Below the pieces are notes generated by a model. That model saw only the letters and a list, made by a program, of their open reading frames with translations. It was not told where the DNA came from and searched no databases. Made by a program: the position numbers and the translations under genes. Of a stretch of DNA of 64,000 nt, positions 26,001-41,000 are shown one piece after another (position 1 is the first letter of the stretch; every line of letters starts with the position of its first letter). The stretch is from Dicaeum eximium (taxonomy: Eukaryota > Chordata > Aves > Passeriformes > Dicaeidae): the NCBI GenBank assembly GCA_013396995.1, contig VWZP01001599.1:1079946-1143945 (forward strand), read 5' to 3'.

Positions 26001-29000
26001 GGGTAATGCACATAACAAACTTTTCATGTTTAAATATAATGAAATCTGATCTCCTTGAAGAATGCAGATGTTAATTATACACAGTCTTAAAATTTCTACA
26101 GGAAAATTAGAAAATGTGTTGTAACACTTGATAGGATATGAAGTAGGTGCAGCTAATATTATACTTCTTAAATGAATGAAGGCATGTTGGAACTTGTGAA
26201 CAAGTTTGTGCAATAAACAAAATGGGCAGTTATTCAAATGGCAGTCTTCTAAGTGACAGGGGGGCCAGCTAACTAAGGTGTTGTTTCCCAGATGGAAACC
26301 ATGGTAATCTTGGGAAAGGAGCTCTCCTGTGTTCTGTGGGCAAACAGCAGTTGTACAGTTTTGATTTGTGAGCCAAGGTGGTATGTAACACCCAGCTGAT
26401 TTCAGAGCTGGAGAAGTAAATATGCTGGTATTCCTGTGGATTGTGTAGATGCTCTTTAAATCCACATCTAAACCAATACTTCTAGTACTTCTACTGCCAC
26501 TACTGGACCATAGTAAGTTAATAAATTTAATTCTTTCTCCTTAAGACCTATCATGAAGCCCTTTTGCTTCAAGTGTCTTTTTTATGAGCCTCTGTTCTCC
26601 CCAAACTTGGTGCCACTATCTGTTCATAATACATTTCATGTACCTTTTCCTAGCCATTGCAGCTGTTACTTCCATTTACTGCAGGGGAGGAGCAGGGAGT
26701 TAATCTAATAGTGTGGCATGTGTTTTGAGAAATCAGCATCTATAGTTAAGCTCCTGTTGTAGCTTTGGGGTACTTTGAAGCTGTTCTAAACATCACTGGG
26801 AATAGGTGCTTTACTTCTGTGATTCACTCTCATCTTTCTGAGTATCTCTGCAAGTGCCTTTTTCTTACCTGATCATTCTAATGATTTTCACAGACAGGAA
26901 GACAAAATTGTCAGCCTTTTCCAAATATCATAGAGTATCAAAATCTCAGTAGCAACTCTAGCAAATGTAAAGATTTTTAAAGGACCTTCTTGATTAGCAT
27001 GGTATTTACATTTACATATGTAATTCCCTAACTGCAAATTTCCAAACAGATAAATACACTGTGTTGATGGCAGCGTGTACTGCACAAGCTTCAGAGGAGA
27101 GCATCTTGAACACTGTTGAACTGCTTCTATCAAGGAATGCTGACCCTAACCTTACTTGCAGGTATTGAAAACCCCACATCTGTGAATATAGTACGAAATC
27201 TATTATTATACAAAGATGTGTTTATAGACATAGCTGTTGTTGGTGGTTAAGATGAAGTGTATGTACTTCTTGTAATTTCACTGCTGTTTGTATAAGAAAA
27301 GATCAGTGCCCAGATACTTACACCTGTTAGTACAGTTGTTAATCTGAGGAAATAAGACTGTGATCAGCTTTATCAAATTGTAAGTATATTCTTCAGTTGA
27401 ACAAAATAAAAATTAATCTTAGTTATTCACTTGACTGAAGTATAAGGGCAAAAAATATGTCCTCTGCCTTTCCTAAATCATATTGATTCTTCTGCACAGG
27501 GATGGAAGTTAAATAAATACATTCTTTATTTAAATTCATATCCTACTTTGGAACTCAAGAAGCATTTGGACAATGCTCTCAACCATGTGGTGTGATTCTT
27601 GGGCTTGTCATATGTGGGACCAGGAGCTGGACTCTATAATCCTTGTCGGTCCCGTCCAACTCAGAATTTTCTGTGACTCTAAAGATAAAAACAAATAAAC
27701 AACCAAAATTCTCTCTTCATTTGCATGAGACCCTGCTTTTTATATAGGTGATTAAAAACTGGAAGCAAACATAGGTAGATGTTTAATTAATAAATAATTG
27801 CTTATATGCCTTTTAAGATTTTATTTATTTACTTACTATGACTTCATATTCAATATGAATATGAGTCAATGATTCAGTATGGAAAAATGTCATGTGGCAA
27901 ATTGTACCATACAAAAGGACTTAATGGGTGTTTGGACAAGAAGGTCACCGGCAAGCCAGACTGCTGAAACAGAGCAGTTCCTCAAAATGATGAAAGGATT
28001 CTTAAGATCTGTCTGGATGATTCTCACTACACTCTCTATGAACATTTTTAGATTGCACTAAGATGTACAAATATGTTAAGTTTCTCTTCAACTTAAGCAG
28101 GAAACAGTGGATTTGCCATGTTAAAGCTTGCTGTTCTGGTTGTGGGAGTTCATTTCAGGGTTAGGAAAACAAGGTTTGTTTTCCCCAATGCTCTTGTCTC
28201 CCTCCTGTGGCCGTACATTTAAATGGACGCTGCTTTCATGGGGTAGCTCAGGGCACCTCCTTGCATGTAGAGGTACAGATTTGTGCAGCAATGTATGTGT
28301 TTATATCCTGAAACAGCTTGTAGCCTTTGAAATTAAAACTCAAGCATTAAAATTGAATGTTTGCAGTACTAATTGCACAATCATATTGACGGACCTTGTA
28401 AATGCAGTTATTGAGTGTTACTTGCAAATGGAGCAGTTCTTTTAGTGACTTTAGTGTCATGCAGTTGTTGGGTTGATTTCAGATACCGTGCCTGCAGTAC
28501 TGTAGCTGTAACTACATCACATTCTTTGGAGAACAGACCATTCTGTAGCCTCAGGGCTTTTGTTTAGTATTTTTCATTTTGAAAAACCAGAAGATAATTT
28601 TGAAGTAGTTTCAAAATTTAAAAAAAAAAGGTTGAGAGCGGGAGAAATGAAAATGAAATCAGGCGTGATTGGACTGGTTTTGCGGTCAGATGTAAATGGT
28701 AAACACTTCAAAGGTGATGGCATGGGAAGTTAGGCAAAAGCTACCTGCCACTGAAAAGAAAGAAGTGTGGTGTGAAAGAAGTGAGTGTCCATGTTGGGCA
28801 AACAAGTTTGAATTTTGTTGCTACAAATTAGTAGGTTATAATCAGCTTCTGCTCATTCTTCAAAATACAGATTTCTGTATATGTCTCTCTGTAGACATCT
28901 CTGTAGAGACCTATAGAAATAGATATATAGATATATAGATATCAGTTATTAAGTTGAAGATGGATATTATAGTCTTTATAGTAATTTGCATAGGTTCACG

Positions 29001-32000
29001 GAGTAATTGAGATCAGAAGGGATTTCAGGAGGTTTCTAGTACAACTTCTTTAGAGCTATGTCTGCTGTAAAATTGGGCTAGGTTGCCATCTGGTCTTGAA
29101 TTCCACTAAAGATGGAGACTAAAAAACTTCTCTGAGCAACCAGTTCTGTTGATTGTCTGCTCCATGCTGGAATGTCTCCTCACATACAGTCAGAACTTCT
29201 GCTTTTGTAGTGTTGGTGAACTGAGTTAGTTCTAGACTGATGCAAGTTTTTTGCTTCATTACCAACTTCCTTTATGTTAGTGACTGTATATCTTGAGGGT
29301 CTGGTTATCTTTCATTTTGCTTTTCTCTGTGTAATTGACCTTTTTCCCCTAGCATAAGGTTGTTTCAAATTTGTAAAGTTACTGGATTTCATTCAGTACG
29401 CTTTTAACTGTGTTTGCATAAGACAAAATATTATCCTTGTATAAATGACTAAAACCTAATAAAGATGTGCAAAGCCTTAGTTCTAGCAATACTCTCTGGA
29501 AGGAGGCAGAAATTTTAAGGCAGTTGCTTTAAGACCTATGAATTTGGGGATCCCTCTAGTGGTCAATGAACTTAGTATTAAGAAACCCAGTATTGGGAAG
29601 AACAGTCATATATCCAGACATATATACATATACCCAGATATACATCAGGTATATCCTAGCAAAATAGAAGAATCTTTAGAAAGCAACTTTTTGACATGGA
29701 GCTATACATTACAAGCAGTACATAATATTTTTCATTAAAAGCTCTTGCTTTTTAAAATACAATAGATTTTAATTGAACAACAGTAGTAAAATATTTTTGC
29801 TTAAATCCTATTACTTAGCAACCAGAAACTCTACAATCTTTTTCATCCAGTATTACCTTTTTTTTTCCCCCTTAATTCTGCAATCTTATTTCCCCAAAGG
29901 GTGTGTCAGGCATCTGGAAAGATACTTTGCAAACAGAAGCTTTTGAGCAATATTTCATAATGGCTTCATCTTGTAAGCATCTCTAGAAGCATAAGATCAT
30001 GTCTTGGTTTGAGACAATTCGAATGAGAACACTTTGAAATCAGTCATCTTGTTTAAGTATTCCAACAATCCCTTTCCACCAGTAAGAGATGAATAATAAT
30101 AGATGAAAGAGAAAAAACAGTGGTTTGTTAACAGTCAGAATGCTGAAATGCATGGGGAAGAAAGTAAATAACTGCTAGACCTCGTACCCCACTGCAACAG
30201 AGAGACCCAAAATGGTGGAAACTATCCATTCCTGAAACAAGCCCGGCAAGAGAACTTCAGGCTTTGTAGGACAGAGTGACAGGATGGTGTGAGAGCCCTT
30301 CCTGGAAGGCAGGAGCCTCACAGAGCTGTTCCAGCAGCAGACAAAGAGCTTCCCCGTGGCAAGGCACCGCAGTGTGGGCACAGCAGGTGAAACAGCTGGA
30401 GCCACTCAGTGCATCCTTTCCCCAACTCGATGCAGTCTCAACAGCATCTTGGGCTGGAGCAGTGTGGCTCTGTTCCACTTCTGCCGGCATAGTGCCTGGC
30501 TTTTCAGATAGGCAGCTGCAGAATTCATCCTCAAGGTAGCTCAGAGTTGCTCCTGCAGCTTCCCTTAGCCAAGGGGAAAAAAAACAACACAATGGCCATT
30601 ACCTGAGCAAAGATCCAGCAGGCAGTGATGCAAATACCCCACTTGGAAGAGACCCAAGAAACCTTGCTGGAAAGCTTTGAAAAATTCCTGCATAAGAGCA
30701 ACCTCCACACACACATACACACATGGTCCCCTGCTGCAGGGTCTTAAAGATACAGTAATGATTTTGGGGCATAGATGATTATGGGATATGATATCATTAC
30801 AAATCACCCTAAGGCAGATCAGTAGACTGTTGTCCTCATGGTTTTGGGATGTAAAAAACAGAGTACTGGGAAGGGTGGTGTCTAAGTATTCCTTCAGCAA
30901 CTGTAGGAAAGAGTAATCTGTGTAGGAAAGAAGGTATCAACAGATACACATCTTAGAATCAGCAAGATTGGAAGAGACTTTCAAGATCATGTAGTCTGAC
31001 CATCAACGTGGCACCAGCATAATCACCCCTAAACTGTATGCTAAAGTGCCACATCCAGACCCCTTTTGAGTTCTTCCTGAGACAGTAACTCTGCCACCTC
31101 CCTGGGCAACTCTTCCAATGCCTAAGCACTCGTTCTGGGGGAAAACAAAAAATACCTAATCTGAATCTTCTCTGGTGCAACTTCCGTGAACAGAAGACAA
31201 AAATGGGATAAAGAGCAAAAATATTATGATTGTGTTTAGTTTTAGTACTTGAAGAGTTAAGACCTTCAGTATTATCTGTATATGTAATTCTTAGGGGAAG
31301 ACTTCTCTTGGACATACATGGGGTGGGGGCAATCCTGGGTGTTAGTAATAGGTGTGCAGCCTCTGCTATTGCATCATGCCTCTGCACAGCAGTCAGAGCT
31401 GTATGATCTGTGGTTCTTTTGCTTACACTGATTCTACCAGAGAGGTTTTTGCATTTATGAACATAGCTGAAACTGCATATTTTTTCCAAACTTTGGATTG
31501 AAATTATTCTGCATGTAGAATGCATCACTTAGGCTGTGTATTTTAAAAATAACTTTTTTTAATGACAAATGAAATGTGTCACCTTTTTTTTTTCTGCCTT
31601 TTTTTTTTTCTTTTTGCATTTGACATACTTTATTTCACCTGACACCTTTTCTTTCAGGAAACAAATGACTGCACTGATGTACGCAGCTAGAAAAGGCTAT
31701 CCTCAAGTTGTTGCTTTTCTTGTTGCTCATGGATCACACATAAATGCCCAAGATGAAAATGGATATACAGTAAGTGATTTATTTTGTGTGTTGTATTTGA
31801 TGATAAAAAATTTAAAAAGCGAGTACCCACGACCTTGTTTCAAAGTACAGCTTTCTGAGAAATATTTCTCAGAATTTTCTGCTTTAACACTGCTTTGAGA
31901 TCCTCTTCCATTAATTGTCTTAGTCTCCATATTGGGCCATGCTTTATTGATTGAAGCTCTTGGGTTTTGCTTCATATGTCAAATTGGTAAAATAAAGTTG

Positions 32001-35000
32001 TTCTTTGCAGGCATTAATATGGGCGGCACAGCATGGACATAAAAGTGTAATTTTGAAGTTGCTTGAGCTAGGAGCTGACAAAAATCTACAGACCAAGGAT
32101 GAAAAAACAGCAGCAGAGCTAGCAAAAATCAATAAACGTTTAGAGGTATTTCATTTCTCTTAGAAATGCAAATTCTGTGTTTTGTGTCAAAAGTGTGTTC
32201 ATTAATTGTATAATTTTCTGTAGAAGTATTACTTTAATAACTACATAATAGTAGCTAGTTGAATACTAGTGCTGTTAAATTTATGTTTATAGCAGACTAT
32301 TTTCTGTTATGTCACAGCTTTCCACAGTGCTGTAAAGGCTATATTGTAGTGTTTTGGAAACCCTTTTTCTTTATTCTTTCAGAATCATTGACTTGAGATG
32401 TAGAATACAAAACAAGGGATTATTCATGTTTGCAGTGTTGATACCAGAAGTAGAAAAATGTGTTCTAACCTATCTGCCAAAGTATGTGAGAGAATGCAGA
32501 TATCAAACTTATTTGTAGAATATAGTTTCTCACTGAGTTAAGAAGTGAAAAGGCTAAAGCCAAAAAAAAGAGTAGTTGGTGCTGGCCATTTTCAAAGTGG
32601 ATTCTCTGGAGGAAGGTGTAAAGTAATGTAAATTAGCCGTCAGATCATGGAAAGAGCAGCTGCTAATTACCAATATAGAGAGCTACTGAAGCTATATGTA
32701 TTCTCCTAAAATAAATATGTTTACTGCTGTTATCAGATGATACATTGTGGATCAGTCAGACCCTATTCCTGTGTATTTTGAGTTCCTCTTACCAATGATG
32801 TGGCTTTTTACACTTGCTCTTCAAAAATATAATTCACTCTTATGAATTGTAATTTACAGCTTCTTTATCTTTCCTCCTTTTTTTTTCCCTGCCAGATTCA
32901 AGGGCTAGGCAGGAGCAAAAATGATAACTATGCACAGAGCTGTCAGTAGAAGTTAGCAAGATCTGTGTCTGAGGTTCAGTGATCTGCTAGCTCAGGGTAC
33001 TGAGAAGGCTTACACATGCTTTTTACCTTTGATAAATAGCTTGTTCAGCAGGTTGCAGCCATGTAATCTTATAACATGACTTTCTCTGACATGGAGGGAA
33101 TACAGGCTTGTCATATTTGAAAGGTGGCTCTCGTATTTGAGAGATGGCTCTTGCCTCTTGACCTGAAGTTCTAACTTTGACACAATTAGTGCGAAGTCTT
33201 GCAGATGGTATTGAGATATTTAATGGTCATGGGCTTCTTCCAGCTTCAGGGTCTGCTTTCAGGCTGTTGACAACCCAAGGGGCTGTCAGACAATGTCTGC
33301 AGAAACTGTTTTGGGAGGGAAAATATTTTTCTTTTGTATTTTTCTGGATTTGAGTGGGACTTGTTTTTTTCCAAACAGCCAGTATGGTGCTGTGTTTCAG
33401 GATTGTGACCAAAACAGTGTTGATAACACACCAGTGTTTTAGCTGTTGCTGAGCCGTGTTTGTGCAGAATCTAGGCCATCTTTATTTCTCACTCTGCTCC
33501 CCATCTCTAGCAAGCAGGCTGAGAGTGAGGTTGGAAGGGGGCACAGCCCTGGGCTGCTCACTCCAGCTGGCACAAGGGGTATTCCATGCTCTATAACATC
33601 ATGCTCAGCAATAAAATTGGAGAGTGGCTGGGCATTGGTCTGCTAGTGGGAGGTGGTAAGTGCCTGCTTTTGCATCACTTTGCTTTTGGGTTTGTTTTTT
33701 CGTTCCCCTTCACATATCAAATTGTATTATTTCAGCTCACTAAAAGTTTTCTAACTTTCACCTTTCTCATTCTCCCCCATCCTGCTGGCCTCAGTAGGAG
33801 CTTATTTACCAGCCAGGATCAACCCACATACTTGTATATATGTATGAAACTGGCTAGTCCAGTTTTAAATTCCAGGCAAGTGGTTTCACCATTGTTTCAG
33901 CTTTATTGAGGTTCTCCTTCTTTTGCTGAATTTTCTTGTAACTATCTCAAAACCCACACAGACGCAGTTCAATGTCTGCAATCCATCACTGCTGCGTAGT
34001 GATGCCTACCAGAAGGCTTCTTCTTTAATCAGTTGAAAGAATCCCTGTCTGTCAGATATAGTTAAGTTAGATTGTCAGTTGTATATTGATAAATCGTATG
34101 TTTATATATGCACTGGAAATGGAGATGTTAAAAGAGTTATGCCTTTTGTTCTTTAGAGAACTTATTGCATTAAGTATGTAGAATTCTTGTCTACAAGCAG
34201 CAAAAATTACTGTGTTGGTGTTTGGCTTTTTCTGTAGTGGCAGATGGTTTTTTTTTAGACCATATGATAGACACCACTGTGCTCTGTGTTCATTGTTGTG
34301 CTGGAATTTGGTTAATTCAGAAATGCTCTTGGTAAACTCTTAGTTTAGTCTTAACTTCTTGTTATAGATGTATGCTTTGGAGAAGTAGCAGATGTTTCAT
34401 GTTCCCTGTAAGAAGTAATTGATTGTAATCTTACTCCCATGTATTTTTATATGGTTTGAGTTTTAATAATAATTAATTCATTTTGGCTGTTCCAGATATT
34501 TAGTTTGCTCTCTTTGGCTGCAAATCACTTGCAAGGGAAATACCATAAAACAGTTGAGCAAGAGGCTACCTGCAAATTTCTCACAGCTGTCTCTGACCAC
34601 AGTGTTGGGTAAATACAGTTGTAGTGTAATTTTAGCTTATAAACATTCCTAAGAGATTGTATTTGTTCATATCAATGATTAAGTTGTTCTGATACATAAT
34701 GTGTCTTGTTTGGAGTGCTACCAAGAGTCCACAGTAAGTATATTAATGTACCATCAATTTTTCAAGATTGCAAAGTTCCTTGGCAATATAAACAAAAAGC
34801 ATGCTCTAGATTTTTCTTTCCTCTCATTTAGTGTAAAGTGTAGGAGAGCCAGGGTCCAATGTCACTTCGGTTCATTTCAGCTCCGTTAAATTTGTATGCT
34901 CCCCTGTTGCATGCTTCTTGTTCTCTGCTTATCTTCATTTGATGTTAATTTTTTGATTCTTTCACTGAATGTCTGTGTTCAGCTTCATTGCCACCAAAAA

Positions 35001-38000
35001 GAGCTATGCCCTTTTCTTTTCTGAATCAATTGGAGAGTCAAAATTAAGTATGAACAGCAGTTAAGCTCTGGAAGCTTTGGCAGAGTATGCCCCTGACCCT
35101 GAGGCTTGAAGGTGCCCTATGCCTGAAATCAGCACCTGCTTCAGCAACTTTGGAGATTTCTGATATGATTTTGTACAAGAACTTGGCTAAGAAGTCCTCA
35201 ACAAACCATCTGCTTGCATCCTTCAGCTTGAGCTGCGTGGTCTTGAAAGACAGCTTGCAGTGTCCATAGTCTGTTCTTATTGGTCAGATTGCCCCTGCTC
35301 AGCCAGTCCTGCTGAATTTGGAACTCTCTAGTTTTGTAGCATTTGGCTGATGGCAGTTCACAGGGTAGCAGTTCACAGTGAGATAGTCTCAGACAGAGTA
35401 CTTCAGGCAAAGCCTCACTAGATTCTGTTTTTGGAATCCTAGAATCATTTAGGTTGGAAAACACCTCCATAGAGGCCTGCCCTTGACCAAACACTACCAT
35501 GTCAACTAAACCTTAATACTAAGCACCATGTCCAGTCATTTCTTGAACTCTTCTAGGGATGGTGACTCAGCCACCTCCCCAGGCAGCCTGTTCCAATGCT
35601 TGACCACCCTTTTGGTGAAGAAATTCCTCCTGATGTATTCCTTCTGATGTCCTGCTTGAACCTCCCTTGTGCCAGCTCTCGTCCTGTTGCTAGTTACCTG
35701 GGAGAAGAGGCCAAGCCCCACCTGGCCACAGCCTCTTTTCAGGCAGTTGTAGAGTGATAAGGTCTCTGAGCCTCCTTTTCCCCATGCTAAGAACCCCAGC
35801 TCCCTCAGCCACACCTCATAAACTCACTCTCTAGACCCTTCACCATCTCCATTGCCCTTCTCTGGACACGGTCCGGCCCCTCAATGTCTTTCTTGTAGTG
35901 AGGGGTCCAGAACTGGACACAGAACTTGAGGTGTGGCCTCACCAGTGCTGGGTGTGGGGGGACAATCTTCCCTAGTCATGCTTGCCACACAATTTCTGAT
36001 CCAAGCCAGGATGTTATTGGCCTTCTTGGCCACCTGGGCACACACTGGCTCATATTCAGCTGTCAGTGAGCACCCCAAGGTTCTTTTCTGCTGAGCAGCC
36101 TTCCAGACATTCTTCCCCCAGCCTGTAGCACTGTATGATGACCAAAGGGTAGCACCCAACGCTTTGCCTTATTGAACCTGATACAATTGGCCTTTGCTCA
36201 TTCATCCACCCTGACCAGATCCCTCTGCAGAGCCTTGGAACCCTCCAGCAGATCAACATTCTCACCCTGCTTGGTATCATGCATGAACTTACTGAAGGTA
36301 CCCCTCGATCCCCTCATCCTGATCATTGACAAGCTATTAAACAGGACTGGCCCCAACACAGAGCCCTGGGGAATTCCGCCAGTGACTGGCCACCAGCTGG
36401 ATGTAACTCCATTCACCACCACTCTGGGCCTGGGCATGCAGCCAGTTTTTAACCCATTGGGCTGTCAGCTTCTCCCAGAGAATGCTGTGGAAGACAATAT
36501 TGGAAGCTTTACTGAAGTCCAGATAGACAACATCCACAACCTTTCCCTCACCTGCTAAGTGAGTCACCTTGTCTTAAGAGGAGGTCATGTTGGTCGAGCA
36601 GGACTTATTTTTCCTAAACCCACGCTGGCTGGGTGCAATTCCCTGGCTGCCATATACATGCCATGTGATGGCACTCAAGATGCTCCTTCAGTCTTAGAGG
36701 GGAAGAAGAGGCAGACCTTCATTTCAGGGCCTACAAGAAAACAGAGCAAATATTATTGTGCCTGCCAGTGAATCAGGACTCTTTGACTCCAATATCAGTA
36801 GGTTTAATATAATTTATTAAAATGACTCTATTATTCAGAAGGCTTGGGCTATCTGTGCCCAGGTACCAAGCTTAGATGCTTTCTTCTTCATGCTCAGTAC
36901 AAGAATGCAAGAAATGCTTACAATTCAGTGATAACAATTGTTCATATAATTGGTTGAGAGAGAGAAGGTCCACATCCCCCATATGGGAGACAGGGCAGCC
37001 AAACACAACCAGTCCTTGAAAACACACAGCTCAGGGATATGTTTATAGAATTCTGTGCTGGGAAGCTGAGCCTTCTCCTGGGCATAAAACTCAGCAGGTC
37101 TGCTCCCAGAAAAACTCATAAAATATCAAGACTACAAGCAAAGTATGTCATAACTGAGGATTTTGGCAAAAGATTTGTTGTAGCAAATGCAGTAGTCCTT
37201 TCAGGATTTTGTAAGATTTGCTCTTCTGTTTAATTCTTTACATTACAGTTCATCTGATTGTTGAAAGCTGTTTAGTTATTTTTACTCTTATGCTTTTATA
37301 TCCCTTGGTAGAGTGGGGAATCAAAATTGATATTTTATATTTGTTTATAAATGTTAAACTCTGAACCTACAGTTCAGCATTAACTACTTCCTCAGTCTAC
37401 CTTCAGAACAGTGGTCTTCTGACAAGTTTCTTGATGGAGTAATTTCCACTGTCTTTAGTTATAGATGGTCCTGTTTTCTTGATAACCCTTTTTGGCTTAG
37501 CTGGAATGGGAAGGGTACCAGTTGTGGACTGAATCCAATTAATATGAATATTATCTGATAAGAATACATAGTTATCTTCCTTAACCACATTTCCACATTT
37601 TTCAGGCTTTTGTGACCCAATTTCAAGGTTCATTTGGAATGTTTTGTGACTTAAAATTACTTTTATGTATGGAAGTCATCCCCTTTGGGCTCAATTCAAC
37701 ATTAGACAGAAAAGATACCTATACATTTTTGATAGATTAAGTTGTATGCATATAAGGTTTTGTTATGGATGTCTTTTTTTTTTCCTTTTTTCAATTTCCA
37801 TTGTGTCTAACTTCAATCTCATTAATTATCTTTACAGTTCCTATTCAACTTTTCATGACATGGAAGTGTTTTTACATGGTCTTGGTCTAGAACACATTAG
37901 AGGATTATTGCAGGTAATTTTGTGGTATATTTGCTATCTGTAAAGGAATCAGTGAAAGAAAAATGCACCTACTGCATTAAAAAAAAGTTATATTACCATT

Positions 38001-41000
38001 AATATATTAATTCAAATAAATTCCTTTAACAGAATTTTTTTTATAAAATGGGAAGTTAAACTGCAGTGGACTAAATTGGATTTCTTGATGATGTGCTTTA
38101 GTTACAACTTTTGATGTTTCTAAACTAGACAGGTCTTTCATTGCTTACATAATGATGTTTTGTAGCTGGTTTTGTTCCTGAAAACTGAAGTAAAACAGGG
38201 AAGAAAATCAAGTTGAAACTGTTTTATTCTGAAATTCTTTTTGATGGCAGAAACCCCTTTGTTTTATACAGGAACAAGATATAGCTTTAAGACAACTTCT
38301 GACCATGCAAAAAGATGACTTAATACAGGTCAGTTTACTGCTTTAGAATTTAATTTAATTTTGTCCTATTTTAAAACTGTTTTTAATGTCTTAGCTTCTC
38401 ATTATAAACATCTAACCCTGCAAGAATTCTTTCAACATCTTCTGCAACTTCTTGAATTTTAATGTGACTATAGACAGGCTTTTTCTGAAGTATGTAATCT
38501 CACAGATCAATGAGTGATCAGGCGTGAGCCTGATGGTTCTAGTTTAAATGTTACTTGTTACCATTTTTAGTGTTTAATTGCGATTTCTCTGAAGGGAAGT
38601 CAGTGCTAGGATAAGCAGTAGGTAATACTAAACAACTACTTTAGATGTGGTCCTCTTTTGTGAGGTAGTAATTTTTGTTGGAGAAAGAAGAGCTCTCTTA
38701 CATTAGAATTGCTTAAACTGTAGAATCTTGTATCCCAAGCAGGTTTGTAAAACCTTATCCACCCCAAAAAAAAGGGAGAGAAGATTTTGTTTCTTACAGT
38801 TTACTGCAGCTGGGAAGGTTGGTCTTTTGCTGTTGGCAAAAGTTGGTCTTTTGACTAAATGATGATTATTACAAAGCTTCAGTTCTCAGCTGAGATGTGG
38901 TGGTTGCTTTTCTTTATTCTTTGCTGGAATTTTTCCTGTGGGAAATGAAGGACTTTCTGTGCTTACTGGAGGATGCTACAATAAAATCCAATTATAGGAA
39001 CAACATAAGTACTTCAGGCTGCAGGATTCTTCTGAGCTGTCCTGTACTGGGAAGCTTTGGAATCTCTGGTCTGGGATTCCAAAGACACCTCATAAAAACA
39101 GCCACTTCAAGACTGCTCCCTGCTACTGGAGCTATGTCCTTAGTGTCAGCTTTTTTTCTCCTAATTTTGGTACCAAGGAGGTGTGTGTTCTGGCAGCTGG
39201 ATCCAACGTTGTATTTTTTAGAGTGGATGTCAACAAGGATTATTTTGCTTGATGTTTTGTCTTGTAACTGAGCAGTTAATTTTTCTGACAGAACTCCAAA
39301 GTAATTCTGTATTCTCAGGGGATGTTCATATAGGGAGCTTTGTCAATGAAAGAGATTTTTCAGAGTTCATCTAGTGCAAAATATTGTAAGACATGTCAGA
39401 GTGTTTTGATGTTACTGAACATCTGAAGCCTCAGGATCATTGGACAGCATCGTGGTGTCCTCGGTTTTTTAGAATTCTAAAGCCCCTGTTGATAGTAGTT
39501 CTGTCCTTTAAGGAGATTCTTGTGGATTTCTTCTCGTTACTGTGGGAGCTGCTGTGTTGGGCATGATTGCATTAAACTGTAAATCTGCCTGAGTGTATGA
39601 TCATACTGATCACTTGCTTTGGTATTGTAGTTATTGCTTGTTTTTGTCCAGGAAACATTGAGGGAAGAGGAGAGAATTGCGGACTTCAGTGAATGGCTGA
39701 GCTTTATGGTCCCCTCTCCAAAGAGGTGTAATTTCACTCAAAATCATAGCTTCTGTTTCAGTGTTCTAATTTGTTAAGGCTCACTATTATAAAAGCAACA
39801 CAAGCTTCTAACAAACTGAAATAACTACATGGATCAGCTGCTTCTACACAGGAGGATAATATCTGTAAGAATTTAATTGCTTTGTCTGTTAACTTAGCAA
39901 CAGCAGGAAACAAGTCCTGAAAAGTAAGTCATGCTTTGTGCATGGACATAAATTAATTAGTGAGTCTTCAGTTGAGAAGTTAAAAAATGGCATAACACTC
40001 ATGGCTTATTAGCTCTTCATAAGTTATCCAGAATTCTTTATGCAGTCTAGTTTTAGAGCTCTGCTAACAGTTTCTCCCCACACTGCTGATAGAACAAATC
40101 TAATCTGTTTCCTTGTAACTTCAGAGTTGAAAGTTTTTACTGTGATGGCAGACTTTCGGCTAACAGCCAGCTGTTTTAAAGAGCCTGGATCTTATTACTA
40201 CAAAGATTAATGATGACCTCTGATGGATGCCTCTGAACCAAGCTGCCTTGTATCCAGAGAACTGGGGAGAAATCCTGTCATTAACGTGATAAGCTTTCCT
40301 CCATCAAACAATATAGGAAGATATTTTCTCTGTAAATATCTTTATCTGTATTCTACAACAGAGCCTAAACAATGAGTCTTTCAAGCTGAAATCCTTGCAT
40401 TCCTTAAGCTTATAAACTGTTCCATTCTAGAAAAAATGTGTTCAATATATTGGGACATGTCTATTCAACATTTGGAAGTTTTTGTCTGCACTACTTATGA
40501 CACATTTTTTATTTTGTTTTAAGCATTTTTCTCATAGCAAGAGAAGTAATCTCACTTCTGGATGCATTTAGGACTTGCATTTCATTTCATATAGAATATG
40601 AGAAATTGGCATCTTGTTTTGTATTTGGGACTGTATAATGAAAAGTTGACACATCAAAATTCAAAATATAATCTGGAATTTTAACTAATTGGATAATTAT
40701 CTGGTCTATATGCTTCTATATCACAGTTCCAGGACTCATTCCTCTGCCCCAACTCCCTGAAAAAAGCATTTAATATTTGACAGAAATGTGTCAGGTTATT
40801 AAAATTAGTGGTTATCCAGGCAAAGTGGCATTGAGGTAAGAGTTGGTGCATAGCTTCACTGGTTTTATCTGTGCAGTATATCATCTTTCATGTGTTGAGG
40901 CTATCTTATTCACCTCTTGTCACATTCATACTGGAGTGAACTTGGGGCTTGGATTTTGAGGGGCTGGCTGCTTGCATGTCAAGCAGAGAATAAAATAGAT

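Larger units (their letters stand above)
27162..31657 (+). other. ASZ1 intron 4
   Basis: Repeat-rich intron. It holds a CR1 tail (about 27550-27685, plus), an old CR1 fragment (about 28985-29165, minus), an LTR-like block (about 30000-30760) and a CR1 3' fragment (about 30950-31190, minus). A long pyrimidine tract precedes the exon 5 acceptor. Remaining sequence is AT-rich and unassigned. Confidence 0.6.

Noticed and set aside
30959..31528. 189-codon minus-strand frame
   Set aside because: Its C-terminal part is the decayed end of a CR1 ORF; the rest is unrecognised intronic sequence.
38897..39271. 124-codon hydrophobic plus-strand frame in ASZ1 intron 9
   Set aside because: No family resemblance, no splice support and it does not fit the ASZ1 reading frame or exon order.
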